Shown one piece after another: positions 54,631 to 64,000 of a DNA stretch of 64,000 nt (positions are counted from its first letter, which is position 1; each line of letters starts with the position of its first letter). The position numbers and the translations under genes are program-made. The notes under the pieces were generated by a model. That model worked only from the letters and a program-made list of their open reading frames with translations, was not told the origin of the DNA and searched no databases. Source of the DNA: Acinetobacter ursingii DSM 16037 = CIP 107286 (GTDB lineage: Bacteria; Pseudomonadota; Gammaproteobacteria; Pseudomonadales; Moraxellaceae); assembly GCF_000368825.1 (NCBI RefSeq), contig NZ_KB849710.1, positions 62,001-126,000 on the forward strand, read 5' to 3'.

Positions 54631-56181
54631 TTAGCGTTTTCCAAACAACGAGCCGAGCAAGCCGCGAACCAGTCTTTGTCCTGTTGGTCCGCCTAAACTA
54701 CGTGCTGCGCTTTTTGCAAAGGTTCCAAGTACATCTTGAGTGAGTTTGTCACGCTCGCGTTGTGCTTTTTCATCTACTTTTTGTTGTTCACGTGCTAAAC
54801 GCTCTTGTTCTTTTGCCTGTTGCTTGGCATCTGTTTCTTGTTGTTTGGCTTGTTGCGCGGCTTCGAGCTGGGCTTGTTGTTGCGCCGCACTTTCGCTCAC
54901 TTTGCGCTGTAACATTTCATAAGCACTATCTCGATCTACAGCGCGTTCATAGATTCCCGCGACAATACTTTGCGACATTAATGCTTTACGTTCATCAGCG
55001 CTTAAAGGGCTAAATGCAGAATAGGGAGGCATGATCCAGCCACGTTCCACGATCTGTGGCGTGCCTTGTTCATCCAGAAAACTAATTAATGCTTCGCCAA
55101 CGGCAAGTTCAGTAATGGCTTGATCCACTTTAAATTCAGGATTGGCACGAAAGGTATCCGCTGCTGTTTTTACTGCTTTTTGATCTTTTGGTGTAAACGC
55201 ACGTAAAGCATGTTGAACTCGATTTCCGAGTTGCCCTAAAACCGTTTCTGGTATGTCGAGTGGGTTTTGGCTAATAAAATAAATGCCCACACCTTTGGAA
55301 CGAATCAAGCGTACCACTTGTTCAATTTTTTGTTGTAAGGCGGGGCTAGAATTATCAAAAAGTAAGTGTGCTTCATCAAAGAAAAATACCAGTTTCGGTT
55401 TATCCAGATCTCCAACCTCAGGTAATTGTTCAAATAACTCTGAAAGCATCCACAGCAAAAAGGTCGCATAGAGTTTTGGCGTATTCATCAGTTTATCTGC
55501 GGCGAGCAGGTTGATATAACCATGACCATTGCTATCGGTCTGAATAAAATCCAGAATATTTAAACTTGGCTCACCAAAAAACTGTTCACCACCTTGGTCA
55601 CCCAATGCCAGCAAATTTCGCTGAATTGCGCCTAAACTTGCAGGTGATAAATTTCCATAATCTGCTTTTAAGTCAGTTGCATTGTCACTGACATAACTCA
55701 GCATGGCCTTTAAGTCTTTAAAATCGATGAGCAATAACCCTTGATCATCTGCAATACGAAACACCGCAGAAAGTACACCTTCCTGTGTATCATTTAAATT
55801 CAGCATTTGAGCCAAAAGCAATGGCCCGATTTCAGAGACAGTGGTACGAATTGGATGACCTTGTTCAGCAAATAAATCCCAAAAAATAGTGGGAGAAGCA
55901 GCAAACGCAATAGTGTCTAAACCAAGTGATTTAATCCGTTCATCAAATTTTGGATTATCACTTCCCGCTTTGGCAATACTCGAGACGTCACCTTTGGCAT
56001 CTGCTAAAAAAACAGGCACACCAATCCGAGAAAAATTTTCAGCCATGACTTTGAGTGTCACAGTTTTACCTGTTCCTGTTGCACCTGCAATCAGACCGTG
56101 ACGGTTCGCAAATTCGGAATGTAAAACAATATCCTGATGAATATCAGTCGTTTTTTTTGCAATCACAATTGGTGTGCCCAT
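54631..56181 (-). CDS. HerA-like ATPase, DUF853 (YjgR) family
   Basis: The start at 56181 ([10 protein letters not shown]) has AGGA 8 bases upstream and gives 516 residues. The protein has a P-loop [12 protein letters not shown] (about 35-46) and a Walker B-like [13 protein letters not shown] (about 265-277), with [20 protein letters not shown] after it, all typical of the DUF853/YjgR branch of HerA/FtsK-like ATPases. The C-terminal 90 residues are a Gln/Ala/Lys coiled coil. E. coli YjgR has no firm function. The gene ends in a strong terminator. Confidence 0.88.
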   Translation of the reverse strand: MGTPIVIAKKTTDIHQDIVLHSEFANRHGLIAGATGTGKTVTLKVMAENFSRIGVPVFLADAKGDVSSIAKAGSDNPKFDERIKSLGLDTIAFAASPTIFWDLFAEQGHPIRTTVSEIGPLLLAQMLNLNDTQEGVLSAVFRIADDQGLLLIDFKDLKAMLSYVSDNATDLKADYGNLSPASLGAIQRNLLALGDQGGEQFFGEPSLNILDFIQTDSNGHGYINLLAADKLMNTPKLYATFLLWMLSELFEQLPEVGDLDKPKLVFFFDEAHLLFDNSSPALQQKIEQVVRLIRSKGVGIYFISQNPLDIPETVLGQLGNRVQHALRAFTPKDQKAVKTAADTFRANPEFKVDQAITELAVGEALISFLDEQGTPQIVERGWIMPPYSAFSPLSADERKALMSQSIVAGIYERAVDRDSAYEMLQRKVSESAAQQQAQLEAAQQAKQQETDAKQQAKEQERLAREQQKVDEKAQRERDKLTQDVLGTFAKSAARSLGGPTGQRLVRGLLGSLFGKR

Positions 56182-56198
56182 ACTTATTCCTATTCTTA

Positions 56199-57395
56199 TC
56201 ACTTTTCAATTTGTTGGAGTGCATTTTGGATATCTTGTATTAAATCTTGGGCAGATTCTAGTCCTATACAAAAGCGAACCAATAAACCCTGTTGTAGATG
56301 TGTATTTGGCAATACTCGCATCTGTTTTAAATCATAAAGCATCACCAGACTTACGGGGCCGCCCCAACTAAAACCTAATTTAAATAATGTTAAGGCATCA
56401 CAAAAGCGGCGGACGGCGCTGATGTCATAGTTGGCTTGAAAGATCACACTGACCAAACCTGCGCTTTGTTGATCTATACAGATTTCTTGCCAAAAGGCGT
56501 GTCCAGGACTGTTCGCGTCGGCGGGATGTAGAGCTTGTGCAAACTCAGGCTGCTGTTTGAGCCACGCTAATAGGTCTTGTGTGGTTTTGGCTTGTTGTTG
56601 ATAACGTAAGCGTATATGCGGCAGGCTACGTATAACTTGTGCGGTATCATCTCCCGACACACAGATTCCCTGAGTGGCATGCATCTTAAAGAGCTGATGA
56701 TAAAGTTTTTGATCCCGAGTAATTACGCTGCCCATTAAGATATCACCACCACCGCTTGGATACTTGGTGAGTGCATGGACGGTGATGTCAACGGATAAGT
56801 GTTCATCTGAAAAATCGAAAGCGTTAAAGGCGAGCCCTGCGCCCCATGTATTATCCAATGCAATCAACACATTGGCTTGTCTGGCTTTTTTAACCAGATT
56901 TTTAAGATCAGGAAATTCTAAAGTGACTGAACCTGCCGCTTCGAGCCAGATCAGTTTAGTGTGTGCAGAAGGCGTAAATGAGTTGGCATCAATTGGATTA
57001 TAGACTTTGACGATGATGCCATAACGTTGTTGTAGATTTTTGAGATGTTCCATGTTTGGCCCATACACATTATCTGGAACCCAAACTTCATCGCCTTGAT
57101 TTAAAAAGGTTGAATTAACCAGATTAATGGCAGATAGTCCACTCGGTGCGAGTAAGCAATGTGTCCCCCCTTCAAGCTGTGCCAATTGATCAGCTAAGGT
57201 ATAAGTGGTCGGTGTGCCATGGGTGCCATAACTATAATCATAAGCATCTGTCCAATGCCGATCAAAAAGGTGCGCTGTCGATGGAAATATAATCGTCGAT
57301 GCACGAAACAGGGGAGGTTGAATGCTCGCAATATATTGAGGAGCCTTTCGTGGGGCGTGAATAAGCTGGGTTTGAATGGTTTTATTATCTGTCAT
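56199..57395 (-). CDS. metC: Cystathionine beta-lyase-type PLP enzyme
   Basis: The start at 57395 ([13 protein letters not shown]) gives 398 residues. The trans-sulfuration family folds around [25 protein letters not shown] (about 60-80), SGLSAIN, the Asp in DNTWGAG and the Schiff-base Lys in [17 protein letters not shown]. The overall sequence fits MetC, which cleaves cystathionine to homocysteine for methionine synthesis; MetB/MetZ-like activity is not excluded. It is 17 bp upstream of the HerA-like gene and probably in one transcript. Confidence 0.88.
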   Translation of the reverse strand: MTDNKTIQTQLIHAPRKAPQYIASIQPPLFRASTIIFPSTAHLFDRHWTDAYDYSYGTHGTPTTYTLADQLAQLEGGTHCLLAPSGLSAINLVNSTFLNQGDEVWVPDNVYGPNMEHLKNLQQRYGIIVKVYNPIDANSFTPSAHTKLIWLEAAGSVTLEFPDLKNLVKKARQANVLIALDNTWGAGLAFNAFDFSDEHLSVDITVHALTKYPSGGGDILMGSVITRDQKLYHQLFKMHATQGICVSGDDTAQVIRSLPHIRLRYQQQAKTTQDLLAWLKQQPEFAQALHPADANSPGHAFWQEICIDQQSAGLVSVIFQANYDISAVRRFCDALTLFKLGFSWGGPVSLVMLYDLKQMRVLPNTHLQQGLLVRFCIGLESAQDLIQDIQNALQQIEK

Positions 57396-57564
57396 GGTGT
57401 ATATCATTTAGGTCATTTAGCTCTAGATTAAAAAATATAAATCCTTTCTGCTAGTTTTGGTCGAGTTTTGTGAGTATTTCTTTACATAAAACTGCATTGA
57501 CAAAAGTTGGCTTCATTTTTGCTATGACTTAGCTAATACCAACAACAATATAGGTTCTAAGTGC

Positions 57565-58296
57565 ATGAAGTCGCATTTAAAAGTGCATTATTTTCAGCAT
57601 ATTGCTGGTGAAGGGTTCGGGAGTTGTTATGATTTTTTGAAAACACATCAGTCAAAAATTACCGCGACTGAATTTTTCGCACTCCCCCCTGATTTACCGC
57701 TTGAAATAGAGGCGCTCCCTCGTATTGACGATGTCGATTTACTGATCATTATGGGCGGAACCATGAGTGTTAATGATGAAGCCAATTTTCCTTGGTTGAA
57801 AATTGAAAAACGCTGGATTCGTCGTTATTTAGCCGCGGGTAAACCGGCGATAGGATTGTGTCTGGGTGGACAACTGATTGCCAATGCTTTAGGTGCTGCC
57901 GTGAGCCGTAATCCATTTCAGGAGTTAGGCTGGACGACCGTACATCGAGTACCACAATCGGCAACGCAGTGTTTTCCTTTACCCTCTTCTTTGCATGTGA
58001 TGCAGTGGCACAGTGAAACTTTTGAGATTCCCAAAGGCGCGATTCATTTAGCTGAAAATGACGTCTGTCGTAATCAGATGTATCAGATTGGGCAAAATGT
58101 TTTAGGTTTTCAGTTTCACCCAGAAATCACCCCACAAACACTGGAGTTATTTTTGGAAAATGATGATGAAGTGGCCATTTTTCATGGAGAATATGTACAG
58201 CCAGCCAATCAACTCAAACAATCAAAACAATCAAAATTTATAGAAGGAAATCAATTGCTCAATCAGGCGATTGAATATGTAGTGAACGCATCGTAA
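57565..58296 (+). CDS. Class I glutamine amidotransferase-like protein
   Basis: The 243-residue protein is a stand-alone class I amidotransferase domain of the GuaA-like subgroup. The nucleophile Cys is in AIGLCLGGQLIANALGAA (about 95-112), and His and Glu are in GFQFHPEITPQ (about 187-197). MGGTMSVND opens the oxyanion region. It lacks a fused synthetase, so it may act on small gamma-glutamyl compounds or serve an unknown partner. It lies immediately upstream of the ribosomal operon promoter. Confidence 0.85.
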   Translation: MKSHLKVHYFQHIAGEGFGSCYDFLKTHQSKITATEFFALPPDLPLEIEALPRIDDVDLLIIMGGTMSVNDEANFPWLKIEKRWIRRYLAAGKPAIGLCLGGQLIANALGAAVSRNPFQELGWTTVHRVPQSATQCFPLPSSLHVMQWHSETFEIPKGAIHLAENDVCRNQMYQIGQNVLGFQFHPEITPQTLELFLENDDEVAIFHGEYVQPANQLKQSKQSKFIEGNQLLNQAIEYVVNAS

Positions 58297-58361
58297 TCAA
58301 AATAAAATGCAAATGATTTAAAATAAAACTCGGATATTTAACGATTCAGCAACAAATAGAA

Positions 58362-58390
58362 TTGCATAAGACTTAAACAGTCGTTATAAT
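58362..58390 (+). promoter_or_regulatory. S10-operon promoter
   Basis: TTGCAT (58362-58367), a 17-base spacer and a perfect TATAAT (58385-58390) form a strong sigma70 promoter about 170 bp before rpsJ. Confidence 0.85.
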
Positions 58391-58397
58391 GAGCGAC

Positions 58398-58521
58398 CCT
58401 CAAATTGTGAGGTCATTTACTGCAAAGAACGTAGTAAATGCATGACAGTCGCGGCATCGATCGTGACCTTAGTGATTTTCACTGCCTTTGACACTTACCA
58501 ATGGGTGAGGTGCGTCAAAGG
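58398..58521 (+). promoter_or_regulatory. Structured leader of the S10 operon
   Basis: The leader of about 160 bases contains three hairpins: CCTCA...TGAGG (58398-58412), a perfect 8-bp stem (58414-58421 with 58433-58440) and a large one (58485-58492 with 58514-58521, with six more pairs inside). A U-rich stretch follows the third. E. coli uses a 172-base leader and ribosomal protein L4 to attenuate this operon; similar control here is inference from position and shape. Confidence 0.6.
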
Positions 58522-58557
58522 TGATTCTTTATATATTTTGGCTTGGAGTTTACTGGT

Positions 58558-58869
58558 ATGTCTAACCAGAGAATCCGTATCCGTCTTAAGTCTTTTGATC
58601 ATCGTCTGATTGATCAATCTTCTCAAGAGATCGTAGAAACCGCTAAGCGTACTGGCGCACAAGTGTGTGGTCCAATCCCGATGCCTACTCGCATCGAACG
58701 CTTCAACGTTCTTACTTCACCGCACGTAAACAAAGATGCGCGTGATCAGTACGAAATCCGCACCTACAAACGTTTGATCGATATCGTTCAACCAACAGAT
58801 AAAACTGTTGATGCATTGATGAAATTGGATCTTGCAGCGGGTGTTGATGTTCAGATCGCATTGGGTTAA
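58558..58869 (+). CDS. rpsJ: 30S ribosomal protein S10
   Basis: The 103-residue protein starts at ATG 58558 ([15 protein letters not shown]) with GGAG 9 bases upstream. It is part of the small-subunit head and, as NusE, also takes part in transcription antitermination. The sequence is the standard S10 ([24 protein letters not shown] region). It is the first gene of the operon. Confidence 0.98.
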   Translation: MSNQRIRIRLKSFDHRLIDQSSQEIVETAKRTGAQVCGPIPMPTRIERFNVLTSPHVNKDARDQYEIRTYKRLIDIVQPTDKTVDALMKLDLAAGVDVQIALG

Positions 58870-58928
58870 GGCTTTCGGGTTAATTAGTGCCTGGCATTAA
58901 TTAAGCTGCTTTTTTAGAGGTTACACAC

Positions 58929-59567
58929 ATGGCTATTGGTTTAGTCGGCCGCAAGTGCGGTATGACCCGTATCTTTACAGATGCCGGCGTCTCTGTGCCT
59001 GTTACAGTGATTGAGGTTGATCCTAACCGTATCACTCAAATTAAAACGCTTGAAACTGATGGTTATCAAGCGGTTCAAGTTACTACTGGTGAACGTCGTG
59101 AATCTCGCGTAACCAATGCACAGAAAGGTCACTTTGCGAAAGCGGGTGTGGCTGCTGGTCGTTTGGTTAAAGAGTTTCGCGTGACTGAAGCTGAGCTTGA
59201 AGGTCGTGAAGTTGGCGGCAGTATTGGTGTTGATTTGTTCACAGTGGGTCAAATTGTTGACGTTACTGGTCAATCAAAAGGTAAAGGTTTCCAAGGTGGT
59301 GTTAAGCGTTGGAACTTCCGTACCCAAGACGCGACTCACGGTAACTCAGTTTCTCACCGTGTTTTAGGTTCTACAGGTCAAAACCAAACTCCTGGACGCG
59401 TGTTCAAAGGCAAAAAAATGGCCGGTCACTTAGGTGATGAACGCGTAACAGTACAAGGTCTTGAAATTGTATCCGTTGACGCAGAACGTTCAGTTCTTGT
59501 TGTTAAAGGTGCGATTCCTGGTGCTACTGGTGGCGACGTTATCGTTCGTCCTACGATCAAGGCCTGA
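58929..59567 (+). CDS. rplC: 50S ribosomal protein L3
   Basis: The 212-residue protein starts [14 protein letters not shown] and contains the long loop [13 protein letters not shown]...[16 protein letters not shown] that reaches towards the peptidyl-transferase centre. Length is typical. It lies 59 bp after rpsJ and continues the operon. Confidence 0.98.
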   Translation: MAIGLVGRKCGMTRIFTDAGVSVPVTVIEVDPNRITQIKTLETDGYQAVQVTTGERRESRVTNAQKGHFAKAGVAAGRLVKEFRVTEAELEGREVGGSIGVDLFTVGQIVDVTGQSKGKGFQGGVKRWNFRTQDATHGNSVSHRVLGSTGQNQTPGRVFKGKKMAGHLGDERVTVQGLEIVSVDAERSVLVVKGAIPGATGGDVIVRPTIKA

Positions 59568-59578
59568 GGGGAAATAAC

Positions 59579-60181
59579 GTGAATTTAAAAACTGTTTCCG
59601 GCTCTGCTGTTGAGTTGTCTGAAGTTGCTTTCGGACGTGAATTTAATGAAGCGCTTGTACACCAAGTGGTTACAGCTTATTTAGCTGGTGGCCGTCAAGG
59701 TACGCGTGCTCAAAAATCACGTGCTGAAGTATCTGGTGGTGGTAAAAAGCCATTCCGTCAAAAAGGTACTGGCCGCGCTCGTGCTGGTTCTATTCGTAGC
59801 CCAATCTGGGTTGGCGGTGGTAAAACTTTTGCTGCACGTCCACAAGACTGGTCTCAAAAAGTAAACCGCAAAATGTACCGCGGTGCAATGCAATGTATCC
59901 TTGCTGAACTTGTTCGTCAGGATCGTCTTGTATTGGTTGAAGAGTTTGCTGTTGCTGCTCCTAAAACTAAAGAATTGCTTGCAAAACTTAACGACTTGAA
60001 TGCAGCTCGTGCACTTATCGTGACTGATGCTGTAGATGAGAACTTATATCTTGCTGCACGTAACCTTCCACACGTTGATGTGGTAGATGCTGCTGCAATC
60101 GATCCTGTTAGCTTGATCGCGTTTGATAAAGTTGTCATGTCTGTAGCTGCTGCTAAGAAAATTGAGGTAGAACTCGGATGA
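59579..60181 (+). CDS. rplD: 50S ribosomal protein L4
   Basis: The 200-residue protein starts at GTG 59579 after GAGGGGAAA, so the GTG is well supported. The extended loop [24 protein letters not shown] lines the exit tunnel, where macrolide-resistance changes occur. L4 autoregulates this operon in E. coli. Its stop overlaps the rplW start by four bases. Confidence 0.98.
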   Translation: MNLKTVSGSAVELSEVAFGREFNEALVHQVVTAYLAGGRQGTRAQKSRAEVSGGGKKPFRQKGTGRARAGSIRSPIWVGGGKTFAARPQDWSQKVNRKMYRGAMQCILAELVRQDRLVLVEEFAVAAPKTKELLAKLNDLNAARALIVTDAVDENLYLAARNLPHVDVVDAAAIDPVSLIAFDKVVMSVAAAKKIEVELG

Positions 60182-60498
60182 ACAACGAACGTATCTATCA
60201 AGTCCTAAAAGGACCGGTCTTCTCAGAAAAGGCACAAGTTTTAGGTGATACTGCTGGTGTTCAAGTGTTTAAAGTTGATATTAATGCAACTAAGCTTGAA
60301 GTTAAAAAAGCAGTAGAACAACTATTTGGTGTAGAAGTTGTTAAAGTTAACACAACTATTACTAAAGGTAAGACTAAGCGCTTTGGTAAAACATTAGGAC
60401 GTCGTTCTGATGTTAAAAAAGCATACGTCACCCTGAAAGCTGGCCAAGATGTTGAAATGGCTGACTTGGGCGATACCGCTGAAAGCGCAGCGGAATAA
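60178..60498 (+). CDS. rplW: 50S ribosomal protein L23
   Basis: The 106-residue protein sits at the tunnel exit, where trigger factor and SRP dock. It starts with [19 protein letters not shown] and has the basic loop [23 protein letters not shown]. It is translationally coupled to rplD (ATGA overlap). Confidence 0.98.
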   Translation: MNNERIYQVLKGPVFSEKAQVLGDTAGVQVFKVDINATKLEVKKAVEQLFGVEVVKVNTTITKGKTKRFGKTLGRRSDVKKAYVTLKAGQDVEMADLGDTAESAAE

Positions 60499-60509
60499 GG
60501 ACGAAAATT

Positions 60510-61334
60510 ATGCCGATTCAAAAATGTAAGCCAACGTCTCCAGGACGTCGCTTTGTAGAGAAAGTGGTGCATAGCCATCTTCACAAAGGCGCGCCTTATG
60601 CACCGTTGGTTGAAGCTAAAAAACGTACTGGTGGTCGTAATAACAACGGTCACATTACGACTCGTCACGTTGGTGGTGGACACAAGCAAAACTACCGTAT
60701 CGTTGACTTTAAACGTAACAAAGATGGCGTTCCTGCAACTGTAGAACGCATTGAGTACGATCCTAACCGTACAGCGCATATTGCTTTGTTGAAATATGCT
60801 GATGGTGAACGTCGTTACATCATTGCGCCTAAAGGTTTGCGTGCGGGTGATAAAGTTCAATCTGGTAACGATGCTCCAATTCGTCCAGGTAACTGCTTAC
60901 CACTTCGTAATATGCCTATCGGTTCTACACTACATAACGTTGAACTTAAAATCGGTAAAGGTGCTCAAATTGCACGTTCTGCTGGTACATCAGTTCAGTT
61001 GTTGGGTCGTGATGGTTCTTACGCAATCATTCGTCTGCGTTCAGGCGAGATGCGTAAAGTACATGTTGAATGCCGTGCTGTTATTGGTGAAGTTTCTAAC
61101 CAAGAAAGCAACCTACGTTCATTGGGTAAAGCTGGTGCAGCGCGCTGGCGTGGTGTTCGTCCTACCGTTCGTGGTATGGCGATGAACCCAGTTGACCATC
61201 CACACGGTGGTGGTGAAGGGCGTAACAAAGGTATCCAACCTGTAAGCCCATGGGGTCAAAAAGCGAAAGGGTACAAGACTCGTACCAATAAGCGTACGAC
61301 TAAGATGATTATCCGCGACCGTCGCGTCAAGTAA
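60510..61334 (+). CDS. rplB: 50S ribosomal protein L2
   Basis: The 274-residue RNA-binding protein is needed for subunit association and peptidyl transfer. It contains [19 protein letters not shown] and the conserved [18 protein letters not shown] with the essential His. Length is that of the family. Confidence 0.98.
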   Translation: MPIQKCKPTSPGRRFVEKVVHSHLHKGAPYAPLVEAKKRTGGRNNNGHITTRHVGGGHKQNYRIVDFKRNKDGVPATVERIEYDPNRTAHIALLKYADGERRYIIAPKGLRAGDKVQSGNDAPIRPGNCLPLRNMPIGSTLHNVELKIGKGAQIARSAGTSVQLLGRDGSYAIIRLRSGEMRKVHVECRAVIGEVSNQESNLRSLGKAGAARWRGVRPTVRGMAMNPVDHPHGGGEGRNKGIQPVSPWGQKAKGYKTRTNKRTTKMIIRDRRVK

Positions 61335-61347
61335 AGGAATCTGACTA

Positions 61348-61623
61348 ATGCCTCGTTCATTAAAAAAAGGTCCATTCGTCGACGCGCATTTGTTCGCTAA
61401 GGTTGAAGCTGCTGTAGCTGCTAACAACCGTAAGCCGATCAAAACTTGGTCTCGTCGCTCAATGATTCTTCCGGATTTTGTTGGTTTAACAATTTCTGTT
61501 CATAATGGTCGTAACCACGTTCCAGTAATCATTACTGAACACATGGTTGGTCATAAACTCGGTGAATTCGCGCCAACTCGTACCTATCGTGGTCACGGTG
61601 TTGACAAGAAATCTAAACGTTAA
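61348..61623 (+). CDS. rpsS: 30S ribosomal protein S19
   Basis: The 91-residue protein binds 16S rRNA with S13 in the head. It starts [14 protein letters not shown] and ends [13 protein letters not shown], both standard. It follows rplB after 13 bp. Confidence 0.98.
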   Translation: MPRSLKKGPFVDAHLFAKVEAAVAANNRKPIKTWSRRSMILPDFVGLTISVHNGRNHVPVIITEHMVGHKLGEFAPTRTYRGHGVDKKSKR

Positions 61624-61634
61624 TAGGTGTCATG

Positions 61635-61964
61635 ATGGAAGTAACTGCTAAATTACGCGGTGCCGCTATCTCGGCACAAAAGGCACGTTTGGTTGCAGAC
61701 CTAATCCGTGGCAAATCTGTTGCTCACGCGCTTAATATCCTAAACTTCAGCAACAAAAAAGCTGCTGTTTTAGTGAAAAAAGCTTTGGAATCTGCAATTG
61801 CAAATGCTGAACACAATAACAGTTTAGATGTAGACGACCTTAAAGTTTCTACGATTTACGTTGATGAAGGCATTAGCCTGAAACGTATTATGCCACGTGC
61901 TAAAGGCCGTGCAGATCGTATTACTAAGCGTACTTGTCACATCACCGTTAAGGTAGGGGTTTGA
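61635..61964 (+). CDS. rplV: 50S ribosomal protein L22
   Basis: The ATG at 61635 (MEVTAKLRG) gives the usual 109 residues; the ATG at 61632 would add one Met. AGG at 61625-61627 serves either. The tip of the beta-hairpin ([20 protein letters not shown]) lines the exit tunnel. rpsC starts 1 base after the stop. Confidence 0.97.
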   Translation: MEVTAKLRGAAISAQKARLVADLIRGKSVAHALNILNFSNKKAAVLVKKALESAIANAEHNNSLDVDDLKVSTIYVDEGISLKRIMPRAKGRADRITKRTCHITVKVGV

Positions 61965-61965
61965 T

Positions 61966-62721
61966 ATGGGTCAGAAGGTTCATCCAATCGGTATCCGCCT
62001 AGGTGTTGTGAAACGTCATAACGCTAACTGGTATGCGAATCCGAAACAATACGCTGAATACTTGCTTAAAGATCTTCAAGTTCGTGAGTTTTTAACTAAA
62101 AAACTTAAGAGCGCGATGGTGAGCAATATTCTTATCGAACGTCCGACAGGTGCTGCTAAAGTAACTATTAGCACTGCTCGTCCTGGTATCGTAATCGGTA
62201 AAAAAGGCGAAGACATTGAAAAATTACAGCGCGAACTTACCAATATTATGGGTGTTCCTGCGCAAGTAAGCATCAACGAAATCGATCGCCCAGACTTAGA
62301 TGCGCGTTTAGTTGCTGAAGCAATTGCTTCTCAATTGGAAAAGCGTGTGATGTTCCGTCGTGCTATGAAGCGTGCGGTTCAAAACACCATGCGTGCTGGT
62401 GCTAAAGGTATCAAAGTTGAAGTTTCAGGCCGTTTAGGTGGTGCAGAGATTGCACGTACTGAGTGGTATCGTGAAGGTCGTGTACCTTTGCATACGCTTC
62501 GTGCGGACATCGATTATGCAACTATGCGTGCAGAAACAACTTACGGTACGATTGGTGTTAAAGTCTGGATTTTCCGTGGTGAGATCTTAGGTGGCATGAA
62601 ACAAGTCATGAACCCTGCTCCTGCTGAAGAGCGTCCAGCTAAACGCGGTCGTGGTCGTGGTGAAGGTCAAGAACAGCGTCGTGGACGTCGTAATGACCGT
62701 GCTGCTGACAAGGGAGAATAA
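61966..62721 (+). CDS. rpsC: 30S ribosomal protein S3
   Basis: The 251-residue protein carries a KH domain (about 39-107, with the GxxG loop in [12 protein letters not shown]) and lies at the mRNA entry site. It is about 18 residues longer than E. coli S3 because of an Arg/Gly/Glu-rich tail ([16 protein letters not shown]). rplP follows after 3 bases. Confidence 0.98.
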   Translation: MGQKVHPIGIRLGVVKRHNANWYANPKQYAEYLLKDLQVREFLTKKLKSAMVSNILIERPTGAAKVTISTARPGIVIGKKGEDIEKLQRELTNIMGVPAQVSINEIDRPDLDARLVAEAIASQLEKRVMFRRAMKRAVQNTMRAGAKGIKVEVSGRLGGAEIARTEWYREGRVPLHTLRADIDYATMRAETTYGTIGVKVWIFRGEILGGMKQVMNPAPAEERPAKRGRGRGEGQEQRRGRRNDRAADKGE

Positions 62722-62724
62722 TCC

Positions 62725-63138
62725 ATGTTGCAACCTAAACGTACCAAATTCCGTAAGATGCACAAAGGCCGTAACACTGGTCTAGCGCATCGTGGTAGTA
62801 CAGTATCATTTGGTTCGATTGCGATTAAAGCGACTGAACGTGGTCGTATGACTGCGCGTCAGATCGAAGCTGCGCGTCGTACTATTAGCCGTCGTATTAA
62901 GCGTGGTGGTAAAATCTTCATCCGCGTATTCCCAGACAAGCCAATTACCGAAAAACCATTAGAAGTACGTATGGGTAACGGTAAAGGTAATGTGGAATAC
63001 TGGGTTTGCGAGATCAAGCCAGGTAAGATCCTGTACGAAATTGAAGGTGTGAACGATGAATTAGCAACTGAAGCATTTAAGCTTGCTGCTGCTAAACTTC
63101 CGTTTAAAACCACTATCGTGACTCGGACGGTAATGTAA
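62725..63138 (+). CDS. rplP: 50S ribosomal protein L16
   Basis: The 137-residue protein binds 5S and 23S rRNA near the A site. It starts [16 protein letters not shown] and contains the conserved [13 protein letters not shown] and [13 protein letters not shown]. The stop overlaps the rpmC start (TAATG). Confidence 0.98.
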   Translation: MLQPKRTKFRKMHKGRNTGLAHRGSTVSFGSIAIKATERGRMTARQIEAARRTISRRIKRGGKIFIRVFPDKPITEKPLEVRMGNGKGNVEYWVCEIKPGKILYEIEGVNDELATEAFKLAAAKLPFKTTIVTRTVM

Positions 63139-63335
63139 TGAAAACTAAAGATCTACGTGAAAAATCGGTAGAAGAGTTGAAAGCGTTGCTTGATGAGCAA
63201 CAGCTTAACCAATTCCGTCTTCGTATGGCGAAAGCGACTGGTCAATTGGGTAAATCGCACGAAGTGCAAATTGCTCGTAAAACTATCGCTCGTATCAAGA
63301 CACTCCTTACCGAAAAACAGGGGAACGGACAATGA
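63138..63335 (+). CDS. rpmC: 50S ribosomal protein L29
   Basis: The 65-residue, two-helix protein lies at the tunnel exit beside L23. It has [17 protein letters not shown] and [12 protein letters not shown]. It overlaps rpsQ by four bases. Confidence 0.97.
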
Positions 63336-63589
63336 GTGAAAAAACAGTCCGCACGTTAACCGGCAAAGTCGTAAGCGACAAAATGGATAAGTCTATTGTT
63401 GTTCTTATTGAACGCCGCGTTCAACACCCGTTGTATGGCAAATCAATCCGCCGTTCAACTAAACTACACGCTCATGATGAGAACAATGTTGCTAAATTAG
63501 GCGACCTAGTGACCATCAAAGAAAGCCGCCCAATTTCTAAAACTAAAGCTTGGACTTTAGTGGAAGTGGTTGAAGTAGCTGCTGAGTAA
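63332..63589 (+). CDS. rpsQ: 30S ribosomal protein S17
   Basis: The 85-residue protein is an OB-fold assembly protein with [30 protein letters not shown] and the KPxSKTK-type [11 protein letters not shown] loop. It is the last gene of the S10 operon; a 90-bp gap precedes rplN. Confidence 0.98.
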
Positions 63590-63610
63590 TTACGTTCTTG
63601 TTGCATCATC

Positions 63611-63652
63611 GGTCAATTTCGAGTACTCTTTGAGCCTTTCGAAATTGCGACC
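63611..63652 (+). promoter_or_regulatory. Inverted repeat at the S10/spc operon junction
   Basis: GGTC-AATTTCGA pairs with TCGAAATT-GC-GACC across the gap (a 2-base bulge). It could end S10-operon transcripts or modulate entry into the spc operon; no clear T-run follows. Confidence 0.5.
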
Positions 63653-63679
63653 GGTGTTGCTCGGTTTTGGAGTAGGGCA

Positions 63680-64000
63680 ATGATTCAAACCGAAAGTATG
63701 CTCGACGTAGCAGACAATAGTGGTGCTCGCCGCGTACAATGTATCAAAGTACTAGGTGGTTCACATCGTCGTTATGCTTCTGTTGGCGACATTATTAAAG
63801 TTACTGTTAAAGAAGCAATTCCACGTGGCCGTGTTAAAAAGGGCGACGTGATGAATGCTGTTGTGGTACGTACTAAGTTTGGTATTCGTCGTCCAGACGG
63901 TTCTGTGATCCGTTTTGATGACAATGCAGCTGTATTGTTAAACAACAATAAAGCTCCGATTGCCACTCGTATTTTCGGACCAGTGACTCGTGAACTTCGT
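63680..64000 (+). CDS. rplN: 50S ribosomal protein L14 (partial)
   Basis: The frame from ATG 63680 ([27 protein letters not shown]) runs off the window end after 107 of about 122 residues. L14 binds 23S rRNA at the subunit interface and opens the spc operon. [25 protein letters not shown] is intact. Confidence 0.98.
   Translation, partial: MIQTESMLDVADNSGARRVQCIKVLGGSHRRYASVGDIIKVTVKEAIPRGRVKKGDVMNAVVVRTKFGIRRPDGSVIRFDDNAAVLLNNNKAPIATRIFGPVTRELR

Noticed and set aside
60261..60860. 199-codon reverse frame under rplW and rplB
   Set aside because: Antisense to two ribosomal protein genes and spans their junction; codon bias explains it.

Overview
The window is chromosomal DNA from a gammaproteobacterium, almost certainly an Acinetobacter species other than A. 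baumannii. This rests on the A+T-rich composition, the overall character of the proteins (Dxs, GlyQ/GlyS, Mla and the S10 ribosomal proteins read as Acinetobacter-type) and gene families common in that genus. I could not run a similarity search, so the genus is inference. No rRNA, tRNA, CRISPR array, insertion sequence or prophage was seen. The window reads as stable core chromosome with a few accessory single genes.

Layout. 1-6.8 kb: start of a ParA-type ATPase, a membrane-anchored Holliday-junction-nuclease-like protein, two envelope proteins of unknown function, a methyltransferase, an aldo/keto reductase, a Fur-box-controlled siderophore-interacting reductase and a large alpha/beta-hydrolase-like protein. 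6.8-12.8 kb: two helical, repetitive exported proteins on either side of a D-2-hydroxyacid dehydrogenase, a lipoprotein, a divergent LysR regulator/EamA exporter pair, and an A+T-rich winged-helix plus PD-(D/E)XK protein that looks accessory. 12.8-29.2 kb: glyQS, a secreted esterase, an HPP/CBS membrane protein, PspC, an acyl-CoA dehydrogenase, a frameshifted lipoprotein, aroE, an OmpA-family protein, hemF and ribA. 29.3-38.9 kb: dxs, suhB, a frameshifted shikimate-kinase-like gene, a DEAD-box helicase with a long structured leader and a repetitive charged tail, and the mlaFEDCB lipid-transport operon. 39-57.4 kb: corA, a LOG-family protein, a Nudix hydrolase, recG-comF, an epimerase-like protein, a solute-binding protein, plsB, tesB, a dicarboxylate symporter, a ferritin-like hydrolase, yihA, nsrR with a shortened flavohaemoglobin under two NsrR-type operators, a HerA-like ATPase and a metC-like lyase. 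57.5-64 kb: a glutamine amidotransferase, then the S10 ribosomal operon (rpsJ to rpsQ) and the start of the spc operon (rplN, cut by the window edge).

How the genes fit together. Several groups serve the envelope and membrane lipids (mla, plsB, tesB, acyl-CoA dehydrogenase, the OmpA protein). Others serve cofactor and central biosynthesis (dxs, ribA, hemF, aroE), metal and nitric-oxide stress (the SIP reductase with its Fur box; nsrR plus globin with operators), or translation (glyQS, S10 operon, DEAD-box helicase, yihA).

Most worth a second look: the globin protein that stops exactly at the FAD/NAD domain boundary, has lost the FAD-motif arginine, and has its stop codon inside a 15-bp direct repeat; two genes broken by single-base changes in poly-A runs; the stand-alone winged-helix/PD-(D/E)XK protein; and the structured leader plus 87-bp tandem repeats of the DEAD-box gene.
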